From Varroa destructor (taxonomy: Eukaryota; Arthropoda; Arachnida; Mesostigmata; Varroidae): a DNA stretch of 64,000 bases. Under the pieces are notes generated by a model. The model ran no database searches. It was not told the DNA's origin and saw only the letters and a list, made by a program, of their open reading frames with translations. How positions within the stretch are numbered: the first letter of the stretch is position 1; every line of letters starts with the position of its first letter. The translations under genes were made by a program, and so were the position numbers. The stretch covers positions 9,391,364 to 9,455,363 of the forward strand of contig NW_019211458.1 of assembly GCF_002443255.2 (NCBI RefSeq), written 5' to 3'. Shown piece by piece: positions 46,654-56,448 of the stretch.

Positions 46654-49600
46654 CTGAAATCAAAAAATGTTTTATTAGCAACGAAGGCAAAGGTTTAAGT
46701 GTAGCCTACGTATGCTAAGATAAAAAAAAATATTGACGTGATGTATTGATTTGAGTGAATGTCTTCTCGCTGAAGAAACTTATGCCTGGTTCCATATCTT
46801 CTACAATCAACTTTGCAGGCAAAAATTTGCGAATTCAATCGAGATAATTAGGCGTACAGATTTTGTAAAAATAATGCCGTCCAAGTAAATTTATTCTGAC
46901 AATACTTTAAGAAATCTTGTCGGGCCCCAGTCTACCTGTTTCAAGTTCACTTACTTCAGGACCATAGTATCGCTTTTTGCTTTAATTTTTTAATAATTTC
47001 CTAAAAATTGCTGCCTCATCTTGTTCTTATCATTTCACATAATAATTACTTTTTCTCACTTGTGGCGGGTTTCTCGTAATATTTTTATTTTATACGTTGG
47101 CGACTTTGTATAGAAGCATAGACGGAACAAACTTTCGTTTGCTAGACTAGTTTTGGCACGTTTATTATATTATTATTATTACTACGTTTTCTATTTCCTT
47201 TTGATTCTTCATGTGTGTTCCTATCATTGTTTGACCTTCCTTTTTCTTTCAAAAAAGCTCGACTTCTTTTCAGATGTTTCTTTAATGTAATTTTTTATGG
47301 TTTCCTTCGATGTTCGCTTCCGTACGGCTCCAGATCTTCGCTGGGTGCTTGGTTACAGTTTCCTTCGCTGGTTGCCTTATAAGGTTCAGTGCCTTGTGGC
47401 ATTTTCCTTGCATCGAATATTTCTTCACTCATACCTTTTGTGCTTTTCTTTGGAACTTTATCTTCCTTCGACTACTTATTTACATTGAATGTTTTGTTGA
47501 TATTTTCGTGAGCTTCAATTCAATGATATTTTCCGGTTACTTTCTTCTGTAATGTCTTGAGAAGCTCCACTTTTTTTCGTTCCCTTATCTTTCTAGGGTG
47601 TCTCCTTGCCGTTATCGTCTTCTGTGACTCCTTCTAAAGTTTCTCGTTCTTTTGGTTATTTAACTTCATTGAATGTTTTTTTACTGTTTTGTTCAGTGAC
47701 ATTTTCAGGAGCTTCATTTTCCTTCGAAGTATTATCTTCTCGTACATTTTCCATAATTTCTTTGCTTTGTTTTTGTTGGCTTTTAAGCTTCGCTTTCTCG
47801 CATCATCTTCCATGTTCCCATCAGACGTTTTTTACTGCTGCTATCTTTGTGATCTTCTGTAAAGTCCACTTCGCTTTTGTTCTGTGTTGCCATCAGATTA
47901 ACTCTTATTATTTTTGCCTGCGTCTTTCATAGAATGCTTCGTATAAATTTATTCTGTAATTTCGTCAGGTGTCCTCCTCCCTGGCTTCCTTAAAGCTTTC
48001 ATATTTTTTTTTTTTCGACTTTTGAAACTCATCAGATGTTTTACCGCCGCTGTTTTTTTATTTTGTTTTTCTGATACTTCACCATATTGTCAGTGTGAAG
48101 GCTTATCACGCGTTCGTTTGACATTCGCTTCCTTAACATATTCAAATATATTAGCACGCTCTGTTGTTTCTTTACGTTCATGGAATTTTTCCCAACCAGT
48201 GTGCCCTTTGTTTTATCATCCTCATCAGGTGTTTTTTATCGTTCTGCCATCTGGCCTGCTTCAGGTTTTTCAACTTTTCTTAATTCATTGCCTTCGTTGA
48301 ACTTCCTGCTTTTTTCTGTGACTCCCTTAGTTTTTTTTTAGCACTGTTTGTTGTTTTAGAATCCTCCTCCTATTATTAATTAGTTTCCGTTTCTGTGTGT
48401 GCCTCGATTATTCTATTTCATTGTGATCTTCTGGGGGTCGCTTGGCGGCGTTGTGTACACTGTCTATGTTCGTCTTAATCATGTTTCGTTTCTACATTGG
48501 GCCTCTTTAGGTTATTTCAGCTACATTGTTTGCTGGCCGGTTTTACTTTGTTGGTCTGCCTTGGTGCCACTGCCTTCTTTGACCTTGTTTCGTCTGGAAG
48601 TTTGTGCAAATACAACGTAGGTAGTACGGTGGATATTTCAAAAGCAGTCGACTAGGCGATGTCTCTCTCATTTAAAATTTGAATGATGACTGACTTATAT
48701 TTTACGTATAGATTTGGTAACTGGAGAGACCTCGTTATTATTCAAAGACTCATTTTCACAAGCTTTTAACTAATAAAGCTTTAAACGCGACGCGATTGGC
48801 TTAACTTCCAGACAGGGTGCTTGCTTGGATATTGAATGAAGCACTGCATGTACCTTGACAATAGGTATATTCGAGCCACCTAGAATACTATCGTTACATA
48901 CCTTTTATATAAGAACTCCAATGTTAGCTATCTCGCCAGCTCCGATTGCTGCAGGCACCATATTCTGGCCTTTTTATTGGTACTTAATGTATTGAGTCAG
49001 TCCTCTGCCAAATACCTTCAGTGGTCAGTTTCGTGAGTGACAGAAAAGCGTGTGTCCCCAATGCTATTTACGTATCGACACGAATTTTAATATATTTGCC
49101 CATATACTTTTCCAGGTAGCAACGCAACTGAAGATAATTTTCTTTATGAGATATTGATGAAGGTGTTTACGTACTATCTGGAACACCCGGAGCTATACCC
49201 TCCTAGGATTTGTATAATGGTGCCTAAAGGTTGAACTCGCTTGTACTGATGTCTGTCCTGTCTGAAATACTCACTAAACTACTATCTTCAGTTTTCACGG
49301 CGAAGGTTCGGGACCGTTATTATAACTACTGTCACGTGTAAAGAATGGCTAAAAATGCACTGTTGTCTGTAAAGTGTATTGCAGTCTTCGTTGTGACGTA
49401 GTGTAGATTAGTGATGGATAACGAGCCTCAAGCGAAGATCACACCTATGAAGAACAACGTATTTGGCGCTATTCTCTTGTGTTTCAGTAGACATTACATA
49501 ATCCCGGTACACTAACAAACCCAAGCAAAAAAAACTAGCAAGGTTAGAGTCTGCTGTTAAGGACAAGGCTTATCTCCTTAGCCATTTGACCTTCGTTCTG

Positions 49601-52600
49601 TATTTTCTATGGAAAAGTTCCAATCCTATGCAGTCTATAATGCTTTCCCATTAGCGTCAATAAAAACTTACTATCGATATCGAGGTTTACTTAATCATTT
49701 ACAGATTCACATATATCTTTACCGCCAAATGATGATCTCCAGGAATGAAAGTTTATATCACTGCATTATTTGTACACCTCGATTTGATTTTTTCACCAAT
49801 TTGTATAATTCTTATCTAATAATAATTTAACCGTAATAAAAAAAATCTGTATATTTGTAATGGATGCACTTCATGGCTGTAGAATGTGATGTTTTTCCAC
49901 AGTAACTACACGCTGTCCGAAAGACGGCCGCACAAGTTACGCTGAAAAAATGTACCAATACAGGGTGATTTCACAGGTACTATAGTGCCTATTCATAGTC
50001 TAGCTCTATACAACATATGAGTCAATAAGATTAAACAAGCTTTGGGTGAGAACAGTAGAAAAAGGTAGCTTTTCTAACAAAGATTGACATATGGAAGGCC
50101 TATACACAAAATCATCCACAAGCGTATCGACGTTGACAAACAAATACTGACGTGATGGACTAGATTATAAACTAAGAAACGTTCGATAGCCTAAGAGTTA
50201 CAGTATCATTATGAATTAAATTGTACGTTTGCAAAATATTACTGGTAATGATCTAAGGTTGCCAGCGTCCTTTATGTGAATTTGTGCGAAACGTCCAATG
50301 CAAAGATACTATAGGTACTTACAAGTTTTTTCAGTTTCTTCTGGGCTTTGGTCCGGGTCGAACTTCTTTTGATTCTTCGAACGATGATGCTTTGGCCTGG
50401 CTCGACAAAAAAACTTTAGGGTAACTATTTCTTCGATGAAAACTTGACGCAAGAAATCAATAGGGTACGTTTGAACACATTACACTAATATAAAATATTC
50501 CGTTGTAATATTTTTTTTAATTGTTTTAAAAAACGTGGAACAAATCACAAATAATTCTATGAAAGACAGAACGTTATTTACACATTATGGTCAAACGGAC
50601 AATTATCTCTTTCAACCATTTCGCTTTTCTCGTAGCCATCTTGTCTCGTAACTGCTAATTGTCCTTTCTACGACAGCCCTTGGCAGCGTTAGTTTAAGCA
50701 TGACTTCGGGGACCTAGGCCAAGCAGGAGAAGCGATCACTATGGTATTTGCTCAATGATAAGCCGGACGTTTTTAACCAAATTTTAATAGTTAAAAATAA
50801 ATACGCGCGCTACATTTACTGCTAGCTTTCTTCTATGACGCTTTTATTTTTCCTTGCAATATGTTCGGATCATCGTTTTTCGTTTTTCCGTTTACGAATA
50901 TCAGAGCGCAGCTTATACGTGGGAACGGGGTATCTTTGGATTACTACGGTATATTTTTAACCTTCCCCATATATCTTGCATATTTACAGTAGAATGAAGA
51001 TGTCTCCACTCCCAGCTTCAAAGCTAGACTACCTTCGTGTCCGTCTACTCAATAGGCAACTATGTTACTACTGCATTTCTGTCATCTCTGGTTGCTGTGT
51101 ACTCATGATTGTTTTAACCATTTACTATATTGAAATCTTCGTTCGTTTCATTCGAATGAAGCTCCAGCTTATGAACTACCCGTAAAGTGGTAGAAAACAA
51201 CTTGAATGAGCTCATCTTATATAGACAGATAAGATGGCAAGGGAGGCATTCATAGTTACACTGAACGTATATAACAATTTAGTCTGTGACCGTCACCTCA
51301 TATAAACACACACATATATAGATAATTCAAATACATATTATTTATTATTATTATATATGTCTACCGAGCGTCGCTTCGTCATGGAGTCTTACCTTTTCAT
51401 ACGTCGATGGTAGTCATGTGCATGTTGTTCGAACCCTCTGCCCTGGAAAAAATTTAACGTGGGTTTATTTGAAGGTTTAAATCGTCACACGTTTCGTCTT
51501 AGGCACATGTTCCGTATAAGACGCATCCAAACTATTTGTTCGTTCTCTCTCACCTTTTCTTCAGACGATTTGGGTTTCATACCAAACTGGTGATTATGAC
51601 GGCCTTGGTAATGTAGATTTGGACGTCTAAGGAGTATATTTCGGCTTCGTGATTGTCGGTACTACATAAATTACACATATAAGACATGCAAGATGTGTTA
51701 TGTTTAGTGAAAAAAAAAAAAACATTGTTATTTTACTGAATACGGAAGTATTGACGCGTTTCAAGTTTTCAGATTTAGCGATGTATCAAACTTCGGGCTT
51801 CGATGAGTAAAGATTCGAACCCAATATTCCCATATCAGGTGCTGAGTAAACCTGAACGACTGCGAAAATTAGAAGCATAATTAATGCTATAGAGGAATAA
51901 TTGGAAAGGGTAACCTGTCAACACGGTTAAACTAGTTTCGGAAAATACGGCGGCGTATTACAGATGGAGGCTTTGTTGGCTTGCTTTTTATATAGCGGTT
52001 GCAACTTCACAGCGTCAATGTTTTAGCAACGAGTTTATTCCCTGGATCCTGGTGAAGCCAATCCTTAATAATCTACTGATAGGAAATATCATCATACCCA
52101 CAGTGATCAAACGTGACTTTGCCATAGGCAGGCACGAGTGATTTCCACTCCACTGATTCAAATCTTGTAGCTCAATTTTGTGGATCTATTCGTTTTCGAA
52201 GATGGTTAGGAGCAAACTTTGCAAGCGCAAATTCGATGAACTTTCACGTTCAATTTACCCATAAAGGAAAGTCTTAAGTTAGAAATTTACATGGATAATT
52301 TATATTCCATAAAAATCAGTTTCGAAAGGTACTCGTGCACTCAGCTAGGCATCTTACCATAAGTGGGTCTAAGTTATTGTGGCCTTTGATCACATATCCA
52401 GTTACTGGGTCGACTGTATCACACCTTTAAAAAAACACGCGATTAGGGACTAGCCAATAAGATAAATTGCTTATCCAAATAAGGAACTATATATACTAAA
52501 ATTTATAATAGCCTATTTAACTACTAACCAGCCATGCGGAATGCACTGTCTCTTCTGGAAGAACCCGGACTGATCGCATGCAGGAATGCCAGTATACCCT

Positions 52601-54360
52601 GCCGCTGTAAAGCGCCATCCAGATGCAAGGCAGAAATAGTCGGAGATGAAATTATTTGAACAGCTGATGTGAATGTAATTTCGTCTTGCCTTAATACCAT
52701 TCACCGTTTGGGAAGAAAGGCAGAAATTAAAAGACCTATGTATAATTTTTATGCGATTCCTTTGGTAGAGCCTACACATTCGTAGTCTAATGTGTATATC
52801 TACAGCTTAAACCGGCAATTACGATATAGTAAAGGAGCTGAACAGCGTGCGGTGTGTTGAAAGCATCAGCCATTTTTATGGGACCTTCTACACCGGACAA
52901 TTGTCTGATTCCAAAAACCTTTGCAGCATCTATGAAGACAGACGCATCGTATATCTGGGTATGTATATTCTGACCCTGTCTGGCGACTTGTTGAGCGCGA
53001 ACACAGTTGCATGCTTGAAGGTTATCCCTCCAGTCAGTAAGCATGGTGCCATTGATAGCCGCACAGGCACAGAAGCTGCGTCCAATATCAAAGCATTGTC
53101 TAGCAGCATAGTCCACTCGGTTGCCTTCGCACTCAGGAATAAACAATTCTTCTAGTTTCGAACGATCAAAACCACCTTAAAGAAAAATGTTATTTTATTT
53201 GAGCTATCAACATTGTACAGCACCTTCTCGTTCCATTCTCTGAATGTTCTAAATATAAGGCTTTCTAAGGAGCCCAATTAATCCCAAGCGTCAATAAATA
53301 GCACCATGCGACAGGCCGGTCACAATAACCTTGCCACTTCGTACGGGGCCTAGATTATGTTGATTGCAATATAAATTTTACGGGGACTGATGCAATGAAT
53401 AGTTCCAGTTTAAATTCTCTTGAGCACCATCTTTAAAAACGTTATTAACATCCTGACCAAATTGTGTATACGAACTTACTATTATAGTTCAGGCCAATAA
53501 AATCGGATCCCTGCGCGATTCTGCTTTTTGCCCGCACCCTATGCTGGGCGCAATTATGAGTGACGAATTGCCCTGAAATACGTAAACATTCACAATTATT
53601 TGACATAATCTGATTATATCAAAGCTATGAATGAATCTGATACTGGTTTTTACTTTTAGTTTGTTAACTAACGGCTCGTAGTATGCTTACGCCGAACCCA
53701 ATAATATTCAATTTTTACACGTTTATTGATCTAGAGCTAAGTATCGAATTTTCAGAGATGACGATAACATACCTTTGAGGATTCCGTTGAGTACCCCGAT
53801 AAGCTAGAGAAGCAGTAATAGGTATTTTATACAATGCTTCGACGTGTAGAAGCCTTTCTCCCTTTAGCCTTGAATTTAGTTATCAAATATGGTTTGAATA
53901 CTTCTTTACTACAGTCAATTTACTTTGTTACGAAGCGTATTATACAGATATTTTGAAAGCCACATTTTATTTAGTATATATGTCTAGCTAAAAAGCACAC
54001 GCATATATATATATATATCACACGTTTCACGCAGTACGAAAACTGTGTGAACAAATCTGTGAAACTGTGAAACAAATGAAGTTCAGAACTTTCGCGCCTT
54101 TTGAAAATTCAAATGGGCACTGAAAATTATCGCAATTTTTTGCTGTTTTGGTGACGTACGGTGTAACCAATAGGGAAAGTAGCAGGATAAAAAGTTGATA
54201 AAGTGTAAAAAGCAACGTTGAACACGCATGGCGCAATGAATAATGCTCGTTTCAAAGGTTCATAGAATGCATTTTACCTAAAACTGTTCTACTTTATGGT
54301 GTCTTAGAGTAATCGTAAGTATTCACTTACTGATATGACGAGCAGTTTGTAGGTAGCCAT
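46502..54360 (-). CDS. Secreted thyroglobulin type-1 repeat protein (thyropin-like), ten exons, complete
   Basis: Exons on minus: 54331-54360, 53773-53803, 53480-53572, 52975-53175, 52529-52604, 52358-52424, 51554-51661, 51393-51442, 50323-50396 and 46502-46653. They sum to 882 nt (293 residues plus stop), with all junction phases matching and mostly strong donors (GTAAGT, GTATGT, GTGAGA). Residues 1-21 are a signal peptide (MATYKLLVISLIGVLNGILK). Residues 28-107 form a thyroglobulin type-1 domain with six cysteines (28, 67, 79, 87, 89, 107), including PEC, QC and a CAC in place of CWC. Residues 109-158 form a shorter four-cysteine domain (109, 128, 139, 145; GIPACDQSGFFQKRQC). Residues 167-293 are basic, then Ser/Thr/Glu/Lys-rich and probably disordered. 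Such domains often inhibit cysteine proteases; in chelicerates relatives are sometimes named after venom proteins, but nothing here shows toxicity. Confidence 0.88.
47250..48620 (-). repeat. Degenerate tandem array, coding-like on minus but broken by stops
   Basis: The plus strand is strikingly T/C-rich with recurring blocks. ATTGAATGTTTT followed later by GATATTTTC or GACATTTTC and GAGCTTCA occurs near 47484-47520 and 47667-47717, about 180 bases apart. A CATCAG, A/G, C/T, GTTTT block recurs near 47818, 48031 and 48223, with diverged copies near 47270, 47891 and 47963. On minus it reads as Lys/Glu/Thr-rich pieces (for example SKENEAPENVTEQNSKKTF, GVTEDDNGKETP, KGVTEKSRKFNEGNELRK) interrupted by several stops. 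No single frame is intact. It resembles the composition of the gene's real last exon. Confidence 0.6.
49116..49234 (+). CDS. Orphan candidate exon, unknown protein
   Basis: A strong plus-strand acceptor (CATATACTTTTCCAG) opens a frame of 38 codons to TGA at 49232-49234: SNATEDNFLYEILMKVFTYY then LEHPELYPPRICIMVPKG. A donor just before the stop (AAAG then GTTGAA) is also possible. It is antisense to the thyroglobulin-repeat gene's last intron and I found no partner exons. Not recognised. Confidence 0.25.
50323..50396 (-). CDS. Thyroglobulin-repeat gene, exon 9
   Basis: Donor ACTT then GTAAGT, phase 1 out. With the acceptor at 50397 it encodes PKHHRSKNQKKFDPDQSPEE and connects in frame to exon 10. 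A second acceptor four bases earlier (exon start 50400) shifts the frame and gives a different short C-terminus with an in-exon TGA. Confidence 0.8.
51393..51442 (-). CDS. Thyroglobulin-repeat gene, exon 8
   Basis: 50 nt, acceptor AAATTTTTTCCAG, donor AAAAG then GTAAGA, phase 0 to 2. Encodes GRGFEQHAHDYHRRMK, part of the His/Arg-rich linker. Confidence 0.85.
51554..51661 (-). CDS. Thyroglobulin-repeat gene, exon 7
   Basis: 108 nt, phase 0 to 0, donor AAAAG then GTGAGA. Encodes the basic stretch YRQSRSRNILLRRPNLHYQG and HNHQFGMKPKSSEEK, directly after the second thyroglobulin domain. Clustered Arg may include processing sites or heparin-binding segments (inference). Confidence 0.85.
52358..52424 (-). 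CDS. Thyroglobulin-repeat gene, exon 6
   Basis: 67 nt, phase 2 to 0, donor CTTATG then GTAAGA. Completes the second domain: WC from the junction, then DTVDPVTGYVIKGHNNLDPL. This matches the CWCVDP-TG core but with a single Cys. Confidence 0.9.
52529..52604 (-). CDS. Thyroglobulin-repeat gene, exon 5
   Basis: 76 nt, acceptor GGCGCTTTACAG, donor GGCTG then GTTAGT, phase 1 to 2. Encodes AGYTGIPACDQSGFFQKRQC and IPHG, the clearest thyroglobulin type-1 signature in the window. Confidence 0.92.
52975..53175 (-). CDS. Thyroglobulin-repeat gene, exon 4
   Basis: 201 nt, acceptor TTTTTCTTTAAG, donor GACAGG then GTCAGA, phase 1 to 1. Encodes most of domain one: LEELFIPECEGNRVDYAARQ, CFDIGRSFCACAAINGTML and LQACNC, plus the first cysteine of domain two. 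Confidence 0.9.
53480..53572 (-). CDS. Thyroglobulin-repeat gene, exon 3
   Basis: 93 nt, acceptor TTTACGTATTTCAG, donor ATAATA then GTAAGT, phase 1 to 1. Encodes QFVTHNCAQHRVRAKSRIAQ and more; NCAQHR carries the first cysteine of the domain and lies just after the predicted signal cleavage site. Confidence 0.88.
53773..53803 (-). CDS. Thyroglobulin-repeat gene, micro-exon 2
   Basis: 31 nt between TTACTGCTTCTCTAG and CAAAG then GTATGT, phase 0 to 1. Encodes LIGVLNGILK, the hydrophobic core and end of the signal peptide. It is needed to join exon 1 to exon 3 in frame. Confidence 0.8.
54331..54360 (-). CDS. Thyroglobulin-repeat gene, exon 1 with start codon
   Basis: ATG at 54360-54358 in good context (GAGAAAATGGCT). 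Ten codons, MATYKLLVIS, to donor ATATCA then GTAAGT. The 5' leader is probably short because a TA-rich core promoter candidate lies 43-91 bases upstream. Confidence 0.85.
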
Positions 54361-54402
54361 TTTCTCCAACAACGAAAACGAAGGACTCGGTGCCAGCTTG
54401 AT

Positions 54403-54403
54403 G

Positions 54404-54451
<48 letters not shown>
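54403..54451 (-). promoter_or_regulatory. TA repeat at the TATA-box position of the thyroglobulin-repeat gene
   Basis: A run of about 24 TA units (with one interruption at 54408-54410) lies 43 bases upstream of the start codon. Any part of it can serve as a TATA element, which would place transcription start about 10-30 bases before the ATG. Length variation here could tune expression; that is inference. Confidence 0.45.
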
Positions 54452-54453
<2 letters not shown>

Positions 54454-56011
54454 AAGAGTTGACCTTCTAAGGCAAAGAGCTCCGTTGACAAAGAGTCACA
54501 ACTGCGTTCGATTTGTTGATGTGCTCAAGATTTTTATGATTACGGAAGTAAAACTACAATACGCACGAGCTGGCTTGAGGTGCAAGCAGAGAATCAAATC
54601 TCAATTTGTACGAATGCACCACGAGCTTGACCATTCCGAGCTGCAAGACAAAACACGAGTAATGGGCTTGCCTGCATTGCATTACAAAACACAGCGACGT
54701 AAATAAGAGTAGTCTTGGTTGTAGTTATGTACTTTTTCGAGGCGGGATATTTAATTAGCTCATCAAGTTAATGATTTCGAATTGATTGTTTCGTTACTGT
54801 TACGTCGTGACCAAGCCCAATACGATAATTGAGACTGTACTATAAAAGGCGAGTAACTTCTTAACTATATATGACAATACGCACGCCTGGATCGTGCCTG
54901 ACGCCTGATGGCAAAATTGCTTAAAGCTACTTACATAAATTAACACACAGGGACATAATTTAGGCCATACCTGTATTGTACGACAGCAACAGCGCCGTCA
55001 CAATTTGCTTATAAAATATGACGACGATGGGGATCCGTGAGTACCAAAAAAGAGAGAAAATTGAAATTTTGCTTTTTTTTTTTTATCTCTAAGTTAATCC
55101 TGATTGTCCGTTGAGGCATAGTGAAGGCCTAATTAATTTTGTGAAGCATGTTGCCCACCTACGTGACCGTTACTAACGTGCTGAAATATCGAAAACTTAT
55201 AATTTATGTTTCTCATTAGCTTTCAGTTGGATTCTTACGAGATCGATCTTGAAATTTTTGCCAATGAGTCGAATTCCGTCCGAAGCGGTTTGATCGCTAT
55301 TCGTTTCTAACTGGATAATATCGTTCGGATGATTCGTTAGCTTCTATAGTCCTGTAAATTAAACTAGAGAAAAAAATAAATCCAATTGCGATAAGATCTA
55401 CCTAAGAGTTATACCTAACTGCCTTATGTGACTAAGTGAGTGAGACCGTCTAGCCTCCTCGCCATCAGCTCGGGATACTCACAAACAACATCAGTTAATC
55501 CTGAAATCATCCACTCTGAGCTCGGAATGCACGAGAGGCATTACCGTTATGGAAAATTCTGAGGGCCTTTTCTCCAACAGGTCTCATCTTAACATGCATA
55601 GAAAACAAAATTACATTTTTTGCCCTTGCAATAATTTGGGCATCTTTAGATTAATCGGTTTCTTGTGGGTAAATCGGGTGAGTCTTTCACGGTTGATTGA
55701 TACGTAGATTGAATAGTACAAACATCTGCACGATCCTCAAACGATCGATTACTTCATATCTAGCTGAAACAATATGGCGTGAAAAAGGTCTTCATTGAAT
55801 ACCATTTAATCATTTATGTATGACTTGCATACTATTAATATTGTACCTCGTAATCTGTTTATGAATGTCTCGCTTATTGCGGTCATACTATCGTTTAATT
55901 AGCCGTTTAAGAATTGATCCAGCGACTTAGCATACATGACAGAAATCCTAAGACTTCCAGTGAAACATGTTTTCGTATGTTCTGTACGTACAATATTTAC
56001 AAGGGACAGCA
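54452..56011. other. Intergenic sequence
   Basis: About 1.5 kb between the thyroglobulin-repeat gene promoter and the SINE-like element. AT-rich, with a T run at about 55073-55084. No gene seen. Confidence 0.6.
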
Positions 56012-56150
56012 GTGATAGGCGTAGTACGCAGTACTTAACTCTGGGACGCGCGGTAACCACGGTTCGAATTCGGGCGTAGACACAGTCCGTTTGGTGCCGG
56101 CAAAAGCCAGCCGTCTGAATGAGCCCTAAACGACTGAAGTGTTAGACGTA
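56012..56150 (+). mobile_element. tRNA-derived SINE-like element or tRNA pseudogene
   Basis: A GGTTCGAATTC at 56061-56071 matches the RNA polymerase III B box at ten of eleven positions. A GGCGTAGTACGC at 56018-56029 resembles an A box, at tRNA-like spacing. The region is GC-richer than its flanks. The T and acceptor stems do not pair well enough for a functional tRNA. A non-tRNA body with GTGCCGGCAAAAGCCAGCC follows. No target duplication or 3' tail could be defined. Confidence 0.45.
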
Positions 56151-56218
56151 GAACACGAAAAATACTTTTTAAGTAGAAAATTCGTCAAAATATTTTAAAC
56201 AAATAAAAAGTTTTCAGC

Positions 56219-56448
56219 TCATCCATCCGAGCGTATGGTGGATCGGGGTTGATGGTCTGCCGGATACACAGCCGACCCGGTTACTGCATTACGTTCCTGT
56301 CCAATAAAAAGGCCTTTGTATTTTTCGATGTTGTGCAGGGTGTTCACAAAGTGCAAAGCAGTGCAAAGAGAGTAACTGAGTGCTGCGATTATCAAAGAAC
56401 CCACCGTATAACGGAAATCATATAGCAAAATGGATCCGGCATAAAATG
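56219..56448 (-). CDS. Small membrane protein candidate, last exon
   Basis: 76 codons including TGA at 56219-56221, phase 1 in. Encodes FYAGSILLYDFRYTVGSL and IIAALSYSLCTALHFVNTL (membrane), then NIEKYKGLFIGQERN and a polar end. Acceptor (TTTTAAACGAAG) is mediocre. The plus strand also has a 67-codon open frame here, but it lacks a membrane pattern and partners. Confidence 0.5.

Larger units (their letters stand above)
46654..50322 (-). other. Last intron of the thyroglobulin-repeat gene
   Basis: 3.7 kb. It holds the degenerate Lys/Glu-rich array (about 47250-48620) and, on the opposite strand, a candidate exon at 49116-49234. The rest is AT-rich without features. Confidence 0.8.

Noticed and set aside
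54398..54706. Plus frame beginning with Ile/Tyr repeats
   Set aside because: Its start is the TA microsatellite upstream of the thyroglobulin-repeat gene; no motif afterwards.
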